64,000 nucleotides of DNA, taken from assembly GCF_023100725.1 (NCBI RefSeq), contig NZ_CP095501.1, forward strand, positions 2,542,001 to 2,606,000, in the 5' to 3' direction. The stretch comes from Arthrobacter antioxidans. Its GTDB lineage: Bacteria > Actinomycetota > Actinomycetes > Actinomycetales > Micrococcaceae. The translations under genes and the position numbers were made by a program. The notes below the pieces were generated by a model. The model saw only the letters and a list, made by a program, of their open reading frames with translations. It had not been told where the DNA came from and did not search any database. Shown here piece by piece: positions 39,501-47,649 of the stretch; the stretch's first letter is position 1; every line of letters begins with the position of its first letter.

Positions 39501-40720
39501 GAGAAACCTGTTCCTGCCGTCTGGATGGTCGATGCGTGCCCGGCCATGCCGGCCTTGCGGGCGCGGGCGTACGCGGCGCCGATGGCACCCACCACCGCGT
39601 CAACGTCGTCGGCCGTGGATGTATGCCCCAGGCTGAAGCGCTGGGCGCCCCGGGCCTCGTCCTCCGTGAGGCCCATGGCGAGCAGCACGTGCGACGGCCT
39701 CGGCACGCCCGCGGTGCAGGCGGACCCCGTAGAGGACTCGATGCCCGCGAGGTCCAGGAGGAACAGGAGCGAGTCGCCCTCGCAGCCGCGGAAGGTGAAG
39801 TGCACGTTGCCGGGGAGGCGGGCGGCGTCGGGGGCCGGGTGCGGGACACCGCGCAGCACCGCCTCCGGGACCTCGCGGCGGATGCCCTCGATGAGGCGGT
39901 CCCGCAGCGCGGCCAGCCGGGGCGCCTCGTCGCCGAGGTGGACGACGGCGTCGTGGGCCGCCGCGGCGAACGCGGCGATGCCCGCCCCGTCGAGCGTGCC
40001 CGACCGGATGTCCCGCTCCTGCCCGCCGCCGTGTTGCACGGGGGTGAGCGTCACCGCGCGTCCCACGAGCAGCGCCCCGACGCCCACGGGGCCGCCGATC
40101 TTGTGGGCGCTCACGGCCATGGTCGCGAGTCCCGACTCGGCGAAGGACAGCGGGAGGGAGCCGAAGGCCTGGACGGCGTCGCTGTGGACGGGGATCCCGT
40201 ACCGGGCGGCCTCCGCGGTGATCGCCCGGACGGGCTGGACGGTCCCGACCTCGTTGTTGGCCCACATGACCGTCACCAGCGCGGTGCGCTCCGGGGCGTC
40301 GGCGAGCGCGGTCCGCAGCGCATCGAGGGAGACGAGGCCCGTGGCGTCGACGGGGAGCCACACCACCTCGGCACCTTCATGGCGCTCGAGCCACTCGACG
40401 GTGTCCTGTACGGCGTGGTGCTCCACGGCACTGCAGAGGATCCGGGTGTGGGACGGGTCCGCCGCGCGGCGCGCCCAGAAGAGGCCCTTGAGGGCGAGGT
40501 TGTCCGCCTCGGTCCCGCCGGAGGTGAAGACGACCTCCGAGGCGTGGGCCCCGGCGGCCGCCGCGATCGTCTCGCGGGCCTCCTCGACCGATCGCCGGGC
40601 GCGCCGGCCGGAGCCGTGGAGGGAGGAGGGATTCCCGCTGAGGCTGAGTTCGCGGGTGAGGGCGGCGAGCGCGGGCGCCGAGATCGGCGTGGTCGCCGCG
40701 TGGTCGACATACACGGGCAT
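39497..40720 (-). CDS. Cysteine desulfurase (IscS/NifS family)
   Basis: A 407-residue PLP enzyme that supplies persulfide sulfur. It begins [11 protein letters not shown]; the PLP lysine sits in [14 protein letters not shown], the His motif in EHHAV, and the active-site cysteine in [12 protein letters not shown] near 330. Coupling to mnmA points to tRNA thiolation as its main task. TAGAAT lies exactly six bases before the ATG, with no Shine-Dalgarno, so a leaderless transcript is predicted. It is divergent from the folP2-like gene. Confidence 0.95.
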   Translation of the reverse strand: MPVYVDHAATTPISAPALAALTRELSLSGNPSSLHGSGRRARRSVEEARETIAAAAGAHASEVVFTSGGTEADNLALKGLFWARRAADPSHTRILCSAVEHHAVQDTVEWLERHEGAEVVWLPVDATGLVSLDALRTALADAPERTALVTVMWANNEVGTVQPVRAITAEAARYGIPVHSDAVQAFGSLPLSFAESGLATMAVSAHKIGGPVGVGALLVGRAVTLTPVQHGGGQERDIRSGTLDGAGIAAFAAAAHDAVVHLGDEAPRLAALRDRLIEGIRREVPEAVLRGVPHPAPDAARLPGNVHFTFRGCEGDSLLFLLDLAGIESSTGSACTAGVPRPSHVLLAMGLTEDEARGAQRFSLGHTSTADDVDAVVGAIGAAYARARKAGMAGHASTIQTAGTGFS

Positions 40721-40726
40721 GCTCCG

Positions 40727-40732
40727 ATTCTA
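40727..40732 (-). promoter_or_regulatory. -10 element giving a leaderless start at 40720
   Basis: The minus strand reads TAGAAT-CGGAGC-ATG. Confidence 0.6.
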
Positions 40733-40809
40733 CCGGCGCCGCCCCGGGCCGCCGATTCCGGTGGCGCCCGTCACGCACCGGCGCACGGGCGGCCCCCGGT
40801 CCGCAGTGG

Positions 40810-40815
40810 TAGAAA
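40810..40815 (+). promoter_or_regulatory. -10-like element giving a leaderless start at 40822
   Basis: TAGAAA-GACAGC-ATG mirrors the divergent element at 40727-40732, although the last base is A rather than T. Confidence 0.45.
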
Positions 40816-40821
40816 GACAGC

Positions 40822-41766
40822 ATGGACAGTCATGCAGCGGCTCCTTCCCCCTCCGGCTCCTACCGGCCCGGATTCCGGCACCCGGTGCACACCTTCGGAA
40901 CGCGCACCCTGGACTTCGACCGCCGGGTCGCCCTCATGGCCGTGATCAACCGGACACCGGACTCCTTCTACGACGGCGGGGCGACGTTCGCGCTCCAGGC
41001 CGCCGTCGACGCATCCCTGCGGGCGGTCGACGACGGCGCCGACTGGGTGGACATCGGCGGCGCCCCCTTCTCGCCGGGAGACGCCATCCCGGCGTCGGAG
41101 GAGATCGACCGGATCGTCCCCGTGATCAGCGCCGTACGCGCAGCCTCGGACGTCATCATCTCCGCGGACACGTTCCTGCCCGAGGTCGCCCGCCAGGCGC
41201 TCGCCGCCGGCGCCACCGTGGTCAACGACACCACGGGGCTGCGCGACCCGGACATGGCGGCGGTGGTCGCCGAGGCCGGAGCCCACCTGGTCATCACCCA
41301 CAGCCTCGCCGCGCCGCGCACCGTGTACCCGCGGCCCACGTACGGCGACGTGGTGGGCGAGGTCGTGGACTTCCTCCTCCGGAAGGTCGACGACGCCGTG
41401 CGGCTGGGCATCCCGGAGGACCGCATCCTCCTGGACCCCGGGCACGACCTCAACAAGAACACGCTGCACTCGCTCGAGATCACGCGGCGGTTCCCCGAGA
41501 TCGCCGGGCTCGGTTTCCCCACCCTCGCCGCGGTGTCCAACAAGGACTTCATCGGCGAGACGCTCGACCGCCCGAAGGGCGACCGCGTGGAGGGATCGCT
41601 CGCCGCCGCCGTGATCTGCATCCTCGGCGGCGCCCGCGTGGTCCGCATGCACAACGTGGCGGCGTCCCGGGCGGCGATCGACCTCACGGAGGCGGTCCTC
41701 GGATGGCGGCAACCCGCCTACCTCAGACACAACATGGGCGAGGTCAACGAGCCGGTGACGCGATGA
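40822..41766 (+). CDS. Dihydropteroate synthase-like protein, FolP2 type
   Basis: A 314-residue TIM-barrel protein. The first signature reads VINRTPDSFYDGG instead of NVTPDSFSDGG. The second reads DIGGAPFSPG instead of DIGGESTRPG, so the Ser-Thr-Arg that helps bind pterin and pABA is lost. ISADTF and VNDTTG are kept, while the C-terminal Lys-rich and Arg-His regions are only partly kept. Mycobacterial FolP2 has the same NRTPDSFYD form and lacks dihydropteroate synthase activity, so synthesis of dihydropteroate is unlikely here. The stop overlaps the start of the RibD-like gene by four bases. Confidence 0.88.
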   Translation: MDSHAAAPSPSGSYRPGFRHPVHTFGTRTLDFDRRVALMAVINRTPDSFYDGGATFALQAAVDASLRAVDDGADWVDIGGAPFSPGDAIPASEEIDRIVPVISAVRAASDVIISADTFLPEVARQALAAGATVVNDTTGLRDPDMAAVVAEAGAHLVITHSLAAPRTVYPRPTYGDVVGEVVDFLLRKVDDAVRLGIPEDRILLDPGHDLNKNTLHSLEITRRFPEIAGLGFPTLAAVSNKDFIGETLDRPKGDRVEGSLAAAVICILGGARVVRMHNVAASRAAIDLTEAVLGWRQPAYLRHNMGEVNEPVTR

Positions 41767-42506
41767 TCACCTCACTCATCCCGGCCACCGGCGCGGCGGT
41801 CGACGCCGACGCCCTGCACCGCATCTACGCCTACCCGGTGACCGACCGGCCCTACGTCCGCTTCAATTTCGTGGCCGCTGCCGACGGCGCCGCCACGAGC
41901 GGCGGTTTCTCCGCGGGACTGGGGAACGACGGCGACCAGCAGATCTTCGCTGTCCTGCGACGCCTCGCGGACGTGGTGCTGGTGGGCGCCGGCACCATCC
42001 GCGCGGAAGGCTACGGGGGCGAGCTGGTCGACGACGACGCCCGCTCCTGGCGCCGCGCGCACGGCCTCGCCGCACACCCCGCCGTGGCCGTGATCTCGGG
42101 CAGCCTGAATCTCGACCCGGCCGCCGACTTCTTCGGCAAGGCGCCCGTCCGTCCGCTCATCCTCACGACCTCCGGTGCGCCGGCGGACCGGCGTACCGCC
42201 CTCGAGCGGGTCGCCGACGTCGTCGACTGCGGCACCGACGCCGTGGAGGCGCCTGCCGTGCTCGCCGAGCTCGGCCGGCGCGGACTGCCGAGGGTCCTCT
42301 GCGAGGGCGGGCCCGCCGTGCTGGGCGACTTCACCCGGTCCGGCACCGTGGACGAGCTGTGCCTGTCGATCAGTCCGCTGCTCGCGGGGGGCGACGGACC
42401 GAGGATCGCGGTGGGCCGCAGTCCCGAGGACGCCGTCGGGCTGACGCTCTCCTCCCTGCTGATGGAGGACTCCGCCCTCTACACGCTGTACCGGCGCGCG
42501 GGCTGA
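41763..42506 (+). CDS. RibD C-terminal/dihydrofolate reductase-like protein
   Basis: A 247-residue protein with the RibD_C fold: PYVRFNFVAAADGAATSGG at residues 28-46, LADVVLVGAGTIRAEGY near 70, LCEGGPAVLGDF near 185 and FLSISP-like LCLSISPLLAGG. It lacks the RibD deaminase domain, as does mycobacterial Rv2671, which has dihydrofolate reductase-like activity. An NADPH-dependent reduction of a pterin or pyrimidine is likely. Translational coupling (ATGA) to a FolP2-like gene favours a pterin/folate link over riboflavin synthesis. No riboflavin genes are nearby. Confidence 0.85.
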   Translation: MITSLIPATGAAVDADALHRIYAYPVTDRPYVRFNFVAAADGAATSGGFSAGLGNDGDQQIFAVLRRLADVVLVGAGTIRAEGYGGELVDDDARSWRRAHGLAAHPAVAVISGSLNLDPAADFFGKAPVRPLILTTSGAPADRRTALERVADVVDCGTDAVEAPAVLAELGRRGLPRVLCEGGPAVLGDFTRSGTVDELCLSISPLLAGGDGPRIAVGRSPEDAVGLTLSSLLMEDSALYTLYRRAG

Positions 42507-42632
42507 GCCGGGCCCGCCGCGGGACCACCGGGAGGGGTCGGTGAACTTCTCCGCCCGCCGCGGCGTTGTATCAGGGCCTGCATCCGCAGGCAGTCCCGTC
42601 AGGGGGCGGGGGCGCCGCCGGGACGACCGCTT

Positions 42633-42661
42633 TTGTCCGGGCCCGCCCGTGCCCCTAGTGT
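42633..42661 (+). promoter_or_regulatory. Promoter for the J-domain gene
   Basis: TTGTCC (42633-42638) and TAGTGT (42656-42661) are separated by 17 bases. The predicted leader is about 80 bases. A 6-bp GCCTGC/GCAGGC stem lies further upstream at 42576-42591. Confidence 0.55.
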
Positions 42662-42749
42662 CAGGTGGAAGCGCAGCACGGCCGGGGCCGCGGCTCCGGG
42701 AGCGAGTCCTGGTCCCGCCGGGACGCCGGACACCAGAAAGGGCCGATCG

Positions 42750-43742
42750 ATGGCAGAGGCAGCACGGAAGTCGTACTACGACATCCTCGGGGTGCCCCCC
42801 GACGCCGACGCCAAGGAGATCAAGGACGCCTACCGCCGTGCGGCCCGCGCCGCGCACCCCGATCTCGGGGGCAGCGCGACCCGGTTCCACGACGTCGCCG
42901 TCGCCTACGAGACGCTGAGCGACCCCCGGCGCCGCGAGCGCTACGACGCCGACACCGGCCGAGGGCGGACCGCCACCACGGGAGCCGGCGGCGGCCCGGG
43001 CACCGCCCGCGCCCCCGGGGCAGCGGCGACGGCCGACCGCAACGGCGCGCCGGCGCCCCGCAGCTCCACGCGCACGAGCGTCGAGGACGACGAGGCAGCG
43101 AGGTCCGCTCCGAACTACCTGCCGCCGTTCTCGCCGTCGTCGCCGCCGGCCGTCCCCCTGATCCTCGCCGGCCGGCAGCTCCACGGGTCCCCCCGGCAGC
43201 CGGGCATGTTCGCGCGGCTCTCGTCCGAGGTGCGCGCGAGGACCGACGGCGAGCTCCGGACCGCTGCGCTGCTCGAACGGGCGCTCCTGTCCACCTACCC
43301 GGCCGCACGCCTGGTCAACGGCGTCCGGTTCGACGACCGCGACGGGACGACGGCGGGCCATGTGCTGCTGGCCGGCTACAGGATCGCGGTGATCGACTCC
43401 TTCACCGCGTCCCCCGGCAACTTCTCCTGGGACGGCCGGTCCCTCCGCCACCAGGGGCGGCCGGTGGAGCTCGAGGTACCGCGGACCGTGCGCGTGGTGC
43501 AGGACCTCTTCCCCGAGTGCAACGTGGCCGGCTGGGTGGTGATCCACGGGGCGCCGGACAATCCCTTCGCCCCGGTGATCGACGTCCCGCCGGGCTTCGA
43601 CCGTGCGTCGACGACCCTCGTCCAGGTGGTGAATGCGGGCACCGCCGTGCGCACCATCCGCTCCTTCCTGTCCTCGGGACCCACGCCGAACGTCGTGCAG
43701 CTGCCCGTGCTCGCGCGCCTGCTGGCCGCGGCCGGAAGCTAG
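42750..43742 (+). CDS. J-domain protein with NERD-like C-terminal domain
   Basis: A 330-residue protein. Residues 1-70 are a J-domain with the HPD tripeptide (AAHPDLGG) and the ETLSDPRRRERYDA end. A low-complexity Ala/Gly/Arg/Pro linker follows to about 130. The C-terminal 180 residues resemble the nuclease-related domain NERD (GELRTAALLERALLSTYP, then AGHVLLAGYRIAVIDSF), but the usual DH and E-x-K positions are replaced, so nuclease activity is unlikely. J-domains recruit Hsp70. The Gly/Phe and zinc-finger regions of true DnaJ are absent. A promoter lies at 42633-42661. Confidence 0.85.
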   Translation: MAEAARKSYYDILGVPPDADAKEIKDAYRRAARAAHPDLGGSATRFHDVAVAYETLSDPRRRERYDADTGRGRTATTGAGGGPGTARAPGAAATADRNGAPAPRSSTRTSVEDDEAARSAPNYLPPFSPSSPPAVPLILAGRQLHGSPRQPGMFARLSSEVRARTDGELRTAALLERALLSTYPAARLVNGVRFDDRDGTTAGHVLLAGYRIAVIDSFTASPGNFSWDGRSLRHQGRPVELEVPRTVRVVQDLFPECNVAGWVVIHGAPDNPFAPVIDVPPGFDRASTTLVQVVNAGTAVRTIRSFLSSGPTPNVVQLPVLARLLAAAGS

Positions 43743-43745
43743 GAT
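43740..43745 (+). promoter_or_regulatory. -10 element giving a leaderless start at 43752
   Basis: TAGGAT-GAAGGC-GTG. Its first three bases are the stop codon of the J-domain gene. Confidence 0.45.
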
Positions 43746-43751
43746 GAAGGC

Positions 43752-44219
43752 GTGTTCCGCATCCTCTTCCACACGCCAGAAATCCCGGGCAACACCGGTG
43801 CCGCCATTCGGCTCGCAGCCGTGGCCGGCGCCGAACTGCACCTCGTCGAACCGCTCGGCTTCAGCCTGGAGGATTCGAAGCTGAAACGGGCGGGGCTGGA
43901 CTACCACGACCTCACGGTGCTGCACGTGCACAGGAGCCTCGAGGACGCCTGGGCCGCCCTGCAGCCGGACCGGGTGTTCGCGTTCACGTCCGAGGGCGAT
44001 GTGTCCTACACGGACATCGCCTACGAGCCCGGCGACGTCCTGCTGTTCGGGCGTGAATCCGACGGCCTGCCGTCCGCGGTGAAGCAGGACCCCCACGTCA
44101 CCTCCCGGGTCCGCGTGCCCATGCTGCCGTCCCGCCGATCGCTCAACCTCGCCAACACCGCATCCATCGTCCTCTACGAAGCCTGGCGCCAACAGGGCTT
44201 CGCAGGGGCCCAGCGATGA
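43752..44219 (+). CDS. trmL: TrmL-like tRNA (cytidine/uridine-34) 2'-O-methyltransferase
   Basis: A 155-residue SPOUT enzyme. It starts MFRILFHTPEIPGNTGAAIRLAA (family motif PEIPGNTG at about 9-16) and carries the knot motifs LLFGRESDGLP near 98 and VPMLPSRRSLNLANTASIVLYE near 125. TrmL methylates the wobble ribose of Leu tRNAs. The length is exactly that of the family. The GTG start has AAGG too close to count as a normal ribosome site, and TAGGAT six bases upstream suggests a leaderless mRNA. It could also be read through from the J-domain gene. Confidence 0.93.
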   Translation: MFRILFHTPEIPGNTGAAIRLAAVAGAELHLVEPLGFSLEDSKLKRAGLDYHDLTVLHVHRSLEDAWAALQPDRVFAFTSEGDVSYTDIAYEPGDVLLFGRESDGLPSAVKQDPHVTSRVRVPMLPSRRSLNLANTASIVLYEAWRQQGFAGAQR

Positions 44220-44238
44220 TCCACGCCTAGGAGCCCCC

Positions 44239-45075
44239 ATGTCCGCTCGCCATGCCGCAACACTGCCCGACGGCGGGGCCGAGGACCACGACCGCCTCGC
44301 TCCGGCCGTCTGGAACCCGGTGGGCAACGCGGTGGTCGCGGCCGCCGACATCCTCGTCGGTGAGCGCGTGCTCGACGTGTTCGCAGCAACCGGCACGGGG
44401 ACCATCCCGGCCGCCCAGCTCACCGGACCGGACGGACGCGTCGACGCCGTCGACCGCTCCCCGGCGATGCTGGACCTCGCGAAGGCCAAGGCGGAGGCGC
44501 TCGCCCTCGACGGCGTGTTCTTCCATCCGGTGGAACCGGCGGAGTGGACGCCCGAGGCGCCGTACGACGCCGTCGTGAGCTGCTACGGCGTCCTCCTCCT
44601 CGACGACCTGGACGCCGGCATGGACCGGATCGTCCGCCTGCTGCGGCCGGGCGGGAGGATCGCCCTGAGCACCTGGGACGACGGCGCCCTGGAACCGTTC
44701 GGGGACATCCTCCTCGACGTCCTGCGCGAGGTCCTCCCCACGGACACGGACCAGGAGGACGCCGGCGGCGCGGGGCGGTCCGGGATGGCCTTCGTCGAGA
44801 ACTGCAGGAAGCTGGCCTCCACCGACCGCCTGAGGGACTGGCTGCACGCGCGCGGGCTGACGAACGTGCGGATCGAGCAGTTCGGACTGACGGTCCCGCT
44901 CGACCCCGACGGCGCCTGGTCCCTCGCGCTCGGCAGCGGGTACCGCGGGCTGCTGCCGGACGACCCCGAGGCCCTGCACCGCGTGCGGTCGGCCTTCGGG
45001 GAGCGGCTCGGCACCGCGTTCGTCCTGAACGCCGACTCCCTCATCGCGGTCGCCGACTACCGGCCCGCGGAGTAG
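44239..45075 (+). CDS. SAM-dependent methyltransferase
   Basis: A 278-residue class I methyltransferase. Motif I lies near residue 45 (RVLDVFAATGTGTIPAAQLTG), followed by VDAVDRSPAMLDLAKAKAE and post-I acidic residues, motif IV VVSCYGVLLLDD and a later LRPGGRIALSTW. The substrate is not predictable; ubiquinone/menaquinone-type and small-molecule enzymes share these motifs. AGGAG lies five bases before the ATG. It is 19 bases after the TrmL-like gene and probably co-transcribed with it. Confidence 0.88.
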   Translation: MSARHAATLPDGGAEDHDRLAPAVWNPVGNAVVAAADILVGERVLDVFAATGTGTIPAAQLTGPDGRVDAVDRSPAMLDLAKAKAEALALDGVFFHPVEPAEWTPEAPYDAVVSCYGVLLLDDLDAGMDRIVRLLRPGGRIALSTWDDGALEPFGDILLDVLREVLPTDTDQEDAGGAGRSGMAFVENCRKLASTDRLRDWLHARGLTNVRIEQFGLTVPLDPDGAWSLALGSGYRGLLPDDPEALHRVRSAFGERLGTAFVLNADSLIAVADYRPAE

Positions 45076-45088
45076 CCCCTCCCCCGGG

Positions 45089-45115
45089 CCATCCGCCGGT
45101 CGGGCAGCTCCGAAT
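45089..45115 (+). promoter_or_regulatory. SigK-type promoter upstream of sigK
   Basis: CCATCC (45089-45094) and CCGAAT (45110-45115) are the two hexamers described for mycobacterial SigK promoters. The spacer here is 15 bases. The predicted start lies near 45122, leaving about a 135-base leader to the sigK ATG. This implies autoregulation. Confidence 0.65.
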
Positions 45116-45257
45116 ACCATCCGACAGCGGAAAGTCCAAAATCGGCAGGGGGGGGTGTGGGATGGTGCTCGTTCTCGAGGTGCATACACCACCGCCGCGC
45201 CGCGCGGGTGACGGAAGCGTTCGGCGCGGAGCCGGCCGCGCTTTATGCTGGAGCCCT

Positions 45258-45875
45258 ATGGAAACGCCACGAGTAAGCCGGGTCAGCCCAGTCGCTCCCG
45301 CATCAGACGAGTTCTCAGCTGATTCCGGTGCCGGTCCTACCCTGACCGAGCTGCTGTCGCGGATCGCCGAACAGGACCGCGCCGCGTTCGCCCTGTTCTA
45401 CGAGCAGACCTCGAAGCGCGTCTACGGACTCGCGCGGCGCGTGCTCATCGACCCGGATCTCAGCGAGGACGCGACGCAGGAGGTCTATCTCCAGGTGTGG
45501 AACACCGCGGAGCGTTTCAACCCGGCCCTCGGCAGTCCGATGGCCTGGCTCATGACCCTGGCCCATCGCCGCGCCGTGGACAAGGTGCGCTCGGAACAGA
45601 GCGCCACGGACCGTGAGGCGCGGTACGGGGCCGCCACCCAGACGGTGGATCACGACGACGTCGTGGACACGGTGACCCAGCGCCTCGAGGCGGAGAGCGT
45701 GGTGCGCTGCCTGGATACGCTGACGGCGACGCAGCAGGAGTCGGTGAAGCTCGCCTACTACGGCGGACTCACCTACCGCGAGGTGGCCGAGAGACTCGGC
45801 GTCGCGGTACCGACCATCAAATCGAGGATCCGTGACGGATTACTCCGACTGAAGACATGTTTGGGGGTGACCTGA
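45258..45875 (+). CDS. sigK: ECF sigma factor SigK
   Basis: A 205-residue ECF sigma factor. Region 2 is at about residues 40-105 (ALFYEQTSKRVYGLARRVLIDPDLSEDATQEVYLQVW), region 4 at about 140-200 (TATQQESVKLAYYGGLTYREVAERLGVAVPTIKSRIRDGLLRL). The group is that of SigK in mycobacteria. The ATG at 45258 follows CTGGAG at four bases. An in-frame ATG at 45162 is possible but would add an unusual leader. rskA begins one base after its stop. A promoter matching SigK's own hexamers lies at 45089-45115. Confidence 0.92.
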   Translation: METPRVSRVSPVAPASDEFSADSGAGPTLTELLSRIAEQDRAAFALFYEQTSKRVYGLARRVLIDPDLSEDATQEVYLQVWNTAERFNPALGSPMAWLMTLAHRRAVDKVRSEQSATDREARYGAATQTVDHDDVVDTVTQRLEAESVVRCLDTLTATQQESVKLAYYGGLTYREVAERLGVAVPTIKSRIRDGLLRLKTCLGVT

Positions 45876-45876
45876 G

Positions 45877-46761
45877 ATGCAGGACAAGGATATGAACCGA
45901 CGATTCGCCGATGACCTCGGCACGGATCTCGCCCGGGGCCACGTGCTCGAATGGGCCGAGCTCTACGCGCTCGACGCCATCAGCGCTGACGAACGCCGCA
46001 TCATCGATGCGTTCCTGGCGGACGCCGATCCGGCCGTCGGTGCGGCGTTCCTGGAACGTGTGCGCACGTGCCGTGAGACGGTGACGACCGCCTACGCGAA
46101 CGAACAGATGGACCCGCCGGCCGACCTCTTCGACCGCATCGTCGCCAGGCTCCCCGGGGCCGTCGGCGACGCGGTCCCGATGCCCGTGGAGGCCGGCCCG
46201 GCCGCAGAGGTGTCCGCGCCCCCTCGGTCACGTCACCACGACGCCACGCACGACGCCGGGCAGGACGCCGGGCAGGACGAGCTGGCGAGGCGCCGCACGG
46301 CCAGGGCCTCGATGTCCTCGCGCGCCGCACGATGGGTGGTGGCAGCTGCCGCGGCCACCGTGCTCGCCGTCGGCGGCGTGACCATCGCCCAGAACCTGCA
46401 GCAGACCACGCTCCAGGAGCAGGTCCTCCAGGCCTCGGACGTCCGGACCGCCCAGCTCGCCCTCGCCTCGGGCGGGACGGCGGACCTCGCGGTCTCCGGC
46501 GAGGAGGACGCGGCCGTGGTCACGCTCAGCGGAGTGCCCGCGCCGATTCCCGGGCACGTCTACCAGATGTGGCGGATCCCGGCGGACGGCACCGACCCGG
46601 TGTCCGAGGGCACCATGACCGGGGACGACGTCGCCGGATCGAAGGTCACCGAACTCGAGGACATCAGCGGCTTCAGCGCGATCGCGATCACCGTCGAGCC
46701 CGACGGCGGGTCGGCGACGCCCACCCTGCCGATCGTCGCCCAGATCCCGCTCGGGGCCTGA
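45877..46761 (+). CDS. rskA: Anti-sigma-K factor RskA
   Basis: A 294-residue single-pass membrane protein. The N-terminal anti-sigma domain (about 20-85: LEWAELYALDAISADERRIIDAFLA) binds SigK in the cytoplasm. A variable linker with a doubled DAGQ unit (GACGCCGGGCAG x2 at 46252-46275) precedes the membrane helix at about 149-172. The extracellular RskA domain (about 185-294) contains GHVYQMWRIPADGTDPVSEG. Regulated proteolysis in the membrane frees SigK. GGGGGTGA in the end of sigK serves as the ribosome site, so the pair is translated together. Confidence 0.94.
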   Translation: MQDKDMNRRFADDLGTDLARGHVLEWAELYALDAISADERRIIDAFLADADPAVGAAFLERVRTCRETVTTAYANEQMDPPADLFDRIVARLPGAVGDAVPMPVEAGPAAEVSAPPRSRHHDATHDAGQDAGQDELARRRTARASMSSRAARWVVAAAAATVLAVGGVTIAQNLQQTTLQEQVLQASDVRTAQLALASGGTADLAVSGEEDAAVVTLSGVPAPIPGHVYQMWRIPADGTDPVSEGTMTGDDVAGSKVTELEDISGFSAIAITVEPDGGSATPTLPIVAQIPLGA

Positions 46762-46893
46762 GCAGCAGCACGCATCCGATCCGACCCCGGCGATGACCTC
46801 GCCGGTGTCGGACGTCGTCGGGGGCCATGGGGGTAAGCCCCAGCTACGGGGGGGTACGCCCTCCACCCGCATCCGGTGTCGCCCACGGTCCGG

Positions 46894-47646
46894 CTAGAAA
46901 CCCGCGATCGTCTCGTCGGTGTTGATGCCCACCACATGGAAGGACTCCGCACTGCGCCCCTCCGGCAGGCCGCCGCGCCGCGCGTTCTCCCGGAGGATGT
47001 CCCGGACCCGCGACCGCATCCGCTCCACGTCGGGGTGCTGGCTGCGGTGGGCGCTGATGGCCGCGATCTTGGTGTCCTCGAGCCCCGTGACGTCGACGAA
47101 GCGGTTCTCGAGGTGCGCCGGCCCGCCGTAGAACCACAGCCAGGGCACGCGGAAGCTCCTCAGCCCCGCCGCCTCGAGTTCCGGGTAGGCGAAGGGGTTC
47201 TCGACCGCCGGGTAGACGGCGCGCGTGACGGCTTCCCCGCAGGCCAGGTGGTCCGGGTGGCTCTTCTGGATCCGGTCCCAGCTGCGTTCGGGATGCATGG
47301 ACACCACGATGTCCGGGCGGACCTCCCGCATGCGCCGGACGATCTCCCGGATGACGCCGTCCGTCGGCCGGAGGTAGCCGTCGGGCTCGCCCAGGAAGGT
47401 GACGTCCGTGACCCCCACCAGCTTCGCTGCGGCGACCTGTTCCTCCCGGCGGAGCGAGGCGAGTCCGGGCCGGTCCTCGTCGGAGAACCCTCCCGCGTCG
47501 CCGTCCGTCAGGATGCAGTAGCCGACCTCCGCGCCGGCGGCCGTCCACCCGGCGATCGTGGCGGACGCGCCGAAGTCGATGTCGTCCGGGTGGGCGGCGA
47601 AGACGAGGACGCGCCCGGGAGGCCCGGTGTCCGGAAGGATCGGCAC
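46894..47646 (-). CDS. PIG-L family N-acetylglucosamine-type deacetylase
   Basis: A 250-residue LmbE/PIG-L zinc hydrolase. The metal site [11 protein letters not shown] is at residues 18-28 and HPDH near 130, with GDAGG near 50. Family members deacetylate GlcNAc-inositol, mycothiol conjugates or related small glycosides. It is shorter than MshB/Mca, and the exact substrate is not predictable. The GTG at 47646 lies three bases after the etfA stop with AGGGG touching it, so coupling to etfA is likely. Confidence 0.88.
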   Translation of the reverse strand: MPILPDTGPPGRVLVFAAHPDDIDFGASATIAGWTAAGAEVGYCILTDGDAGGFSDEDRPGLASLRREEQVAAAKLVGVTDVTFLGEPDGYLRPTDGVIREIVRRMREVRPDIVVSMHPERSWDRIQKSHPDHLACGEAVTRAVYPAVENPFAYPELEAAGLRSFRVPWLWFYGGPAHLENRFVDVTGLEDTKIAAISAHRSQHPDVERMRSRVRDILRENARRGGLPEGRSAESFHVVGINTDETIAGF

Positions 47647-47649
47647 CCC

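Noticed and set aside
38562..42506. 1314-codon open frame running antisense through mnmA and the desulfurase and into the RibD-like gene
   Set aside because: Only the last 247 codons (from 41763) are a real gene. The rest is antisense shadow.
45117..45122. Second CCATCC before sigK
   Set aside because: No CCGAAT-like hexamer follows at 15-17 bases.
46762..46893. Terminator between rskA and the PIG-L gene
   Set aside because: Only a short GGGG/CCCC pairing is visible, which is not better than chance in this sequence.
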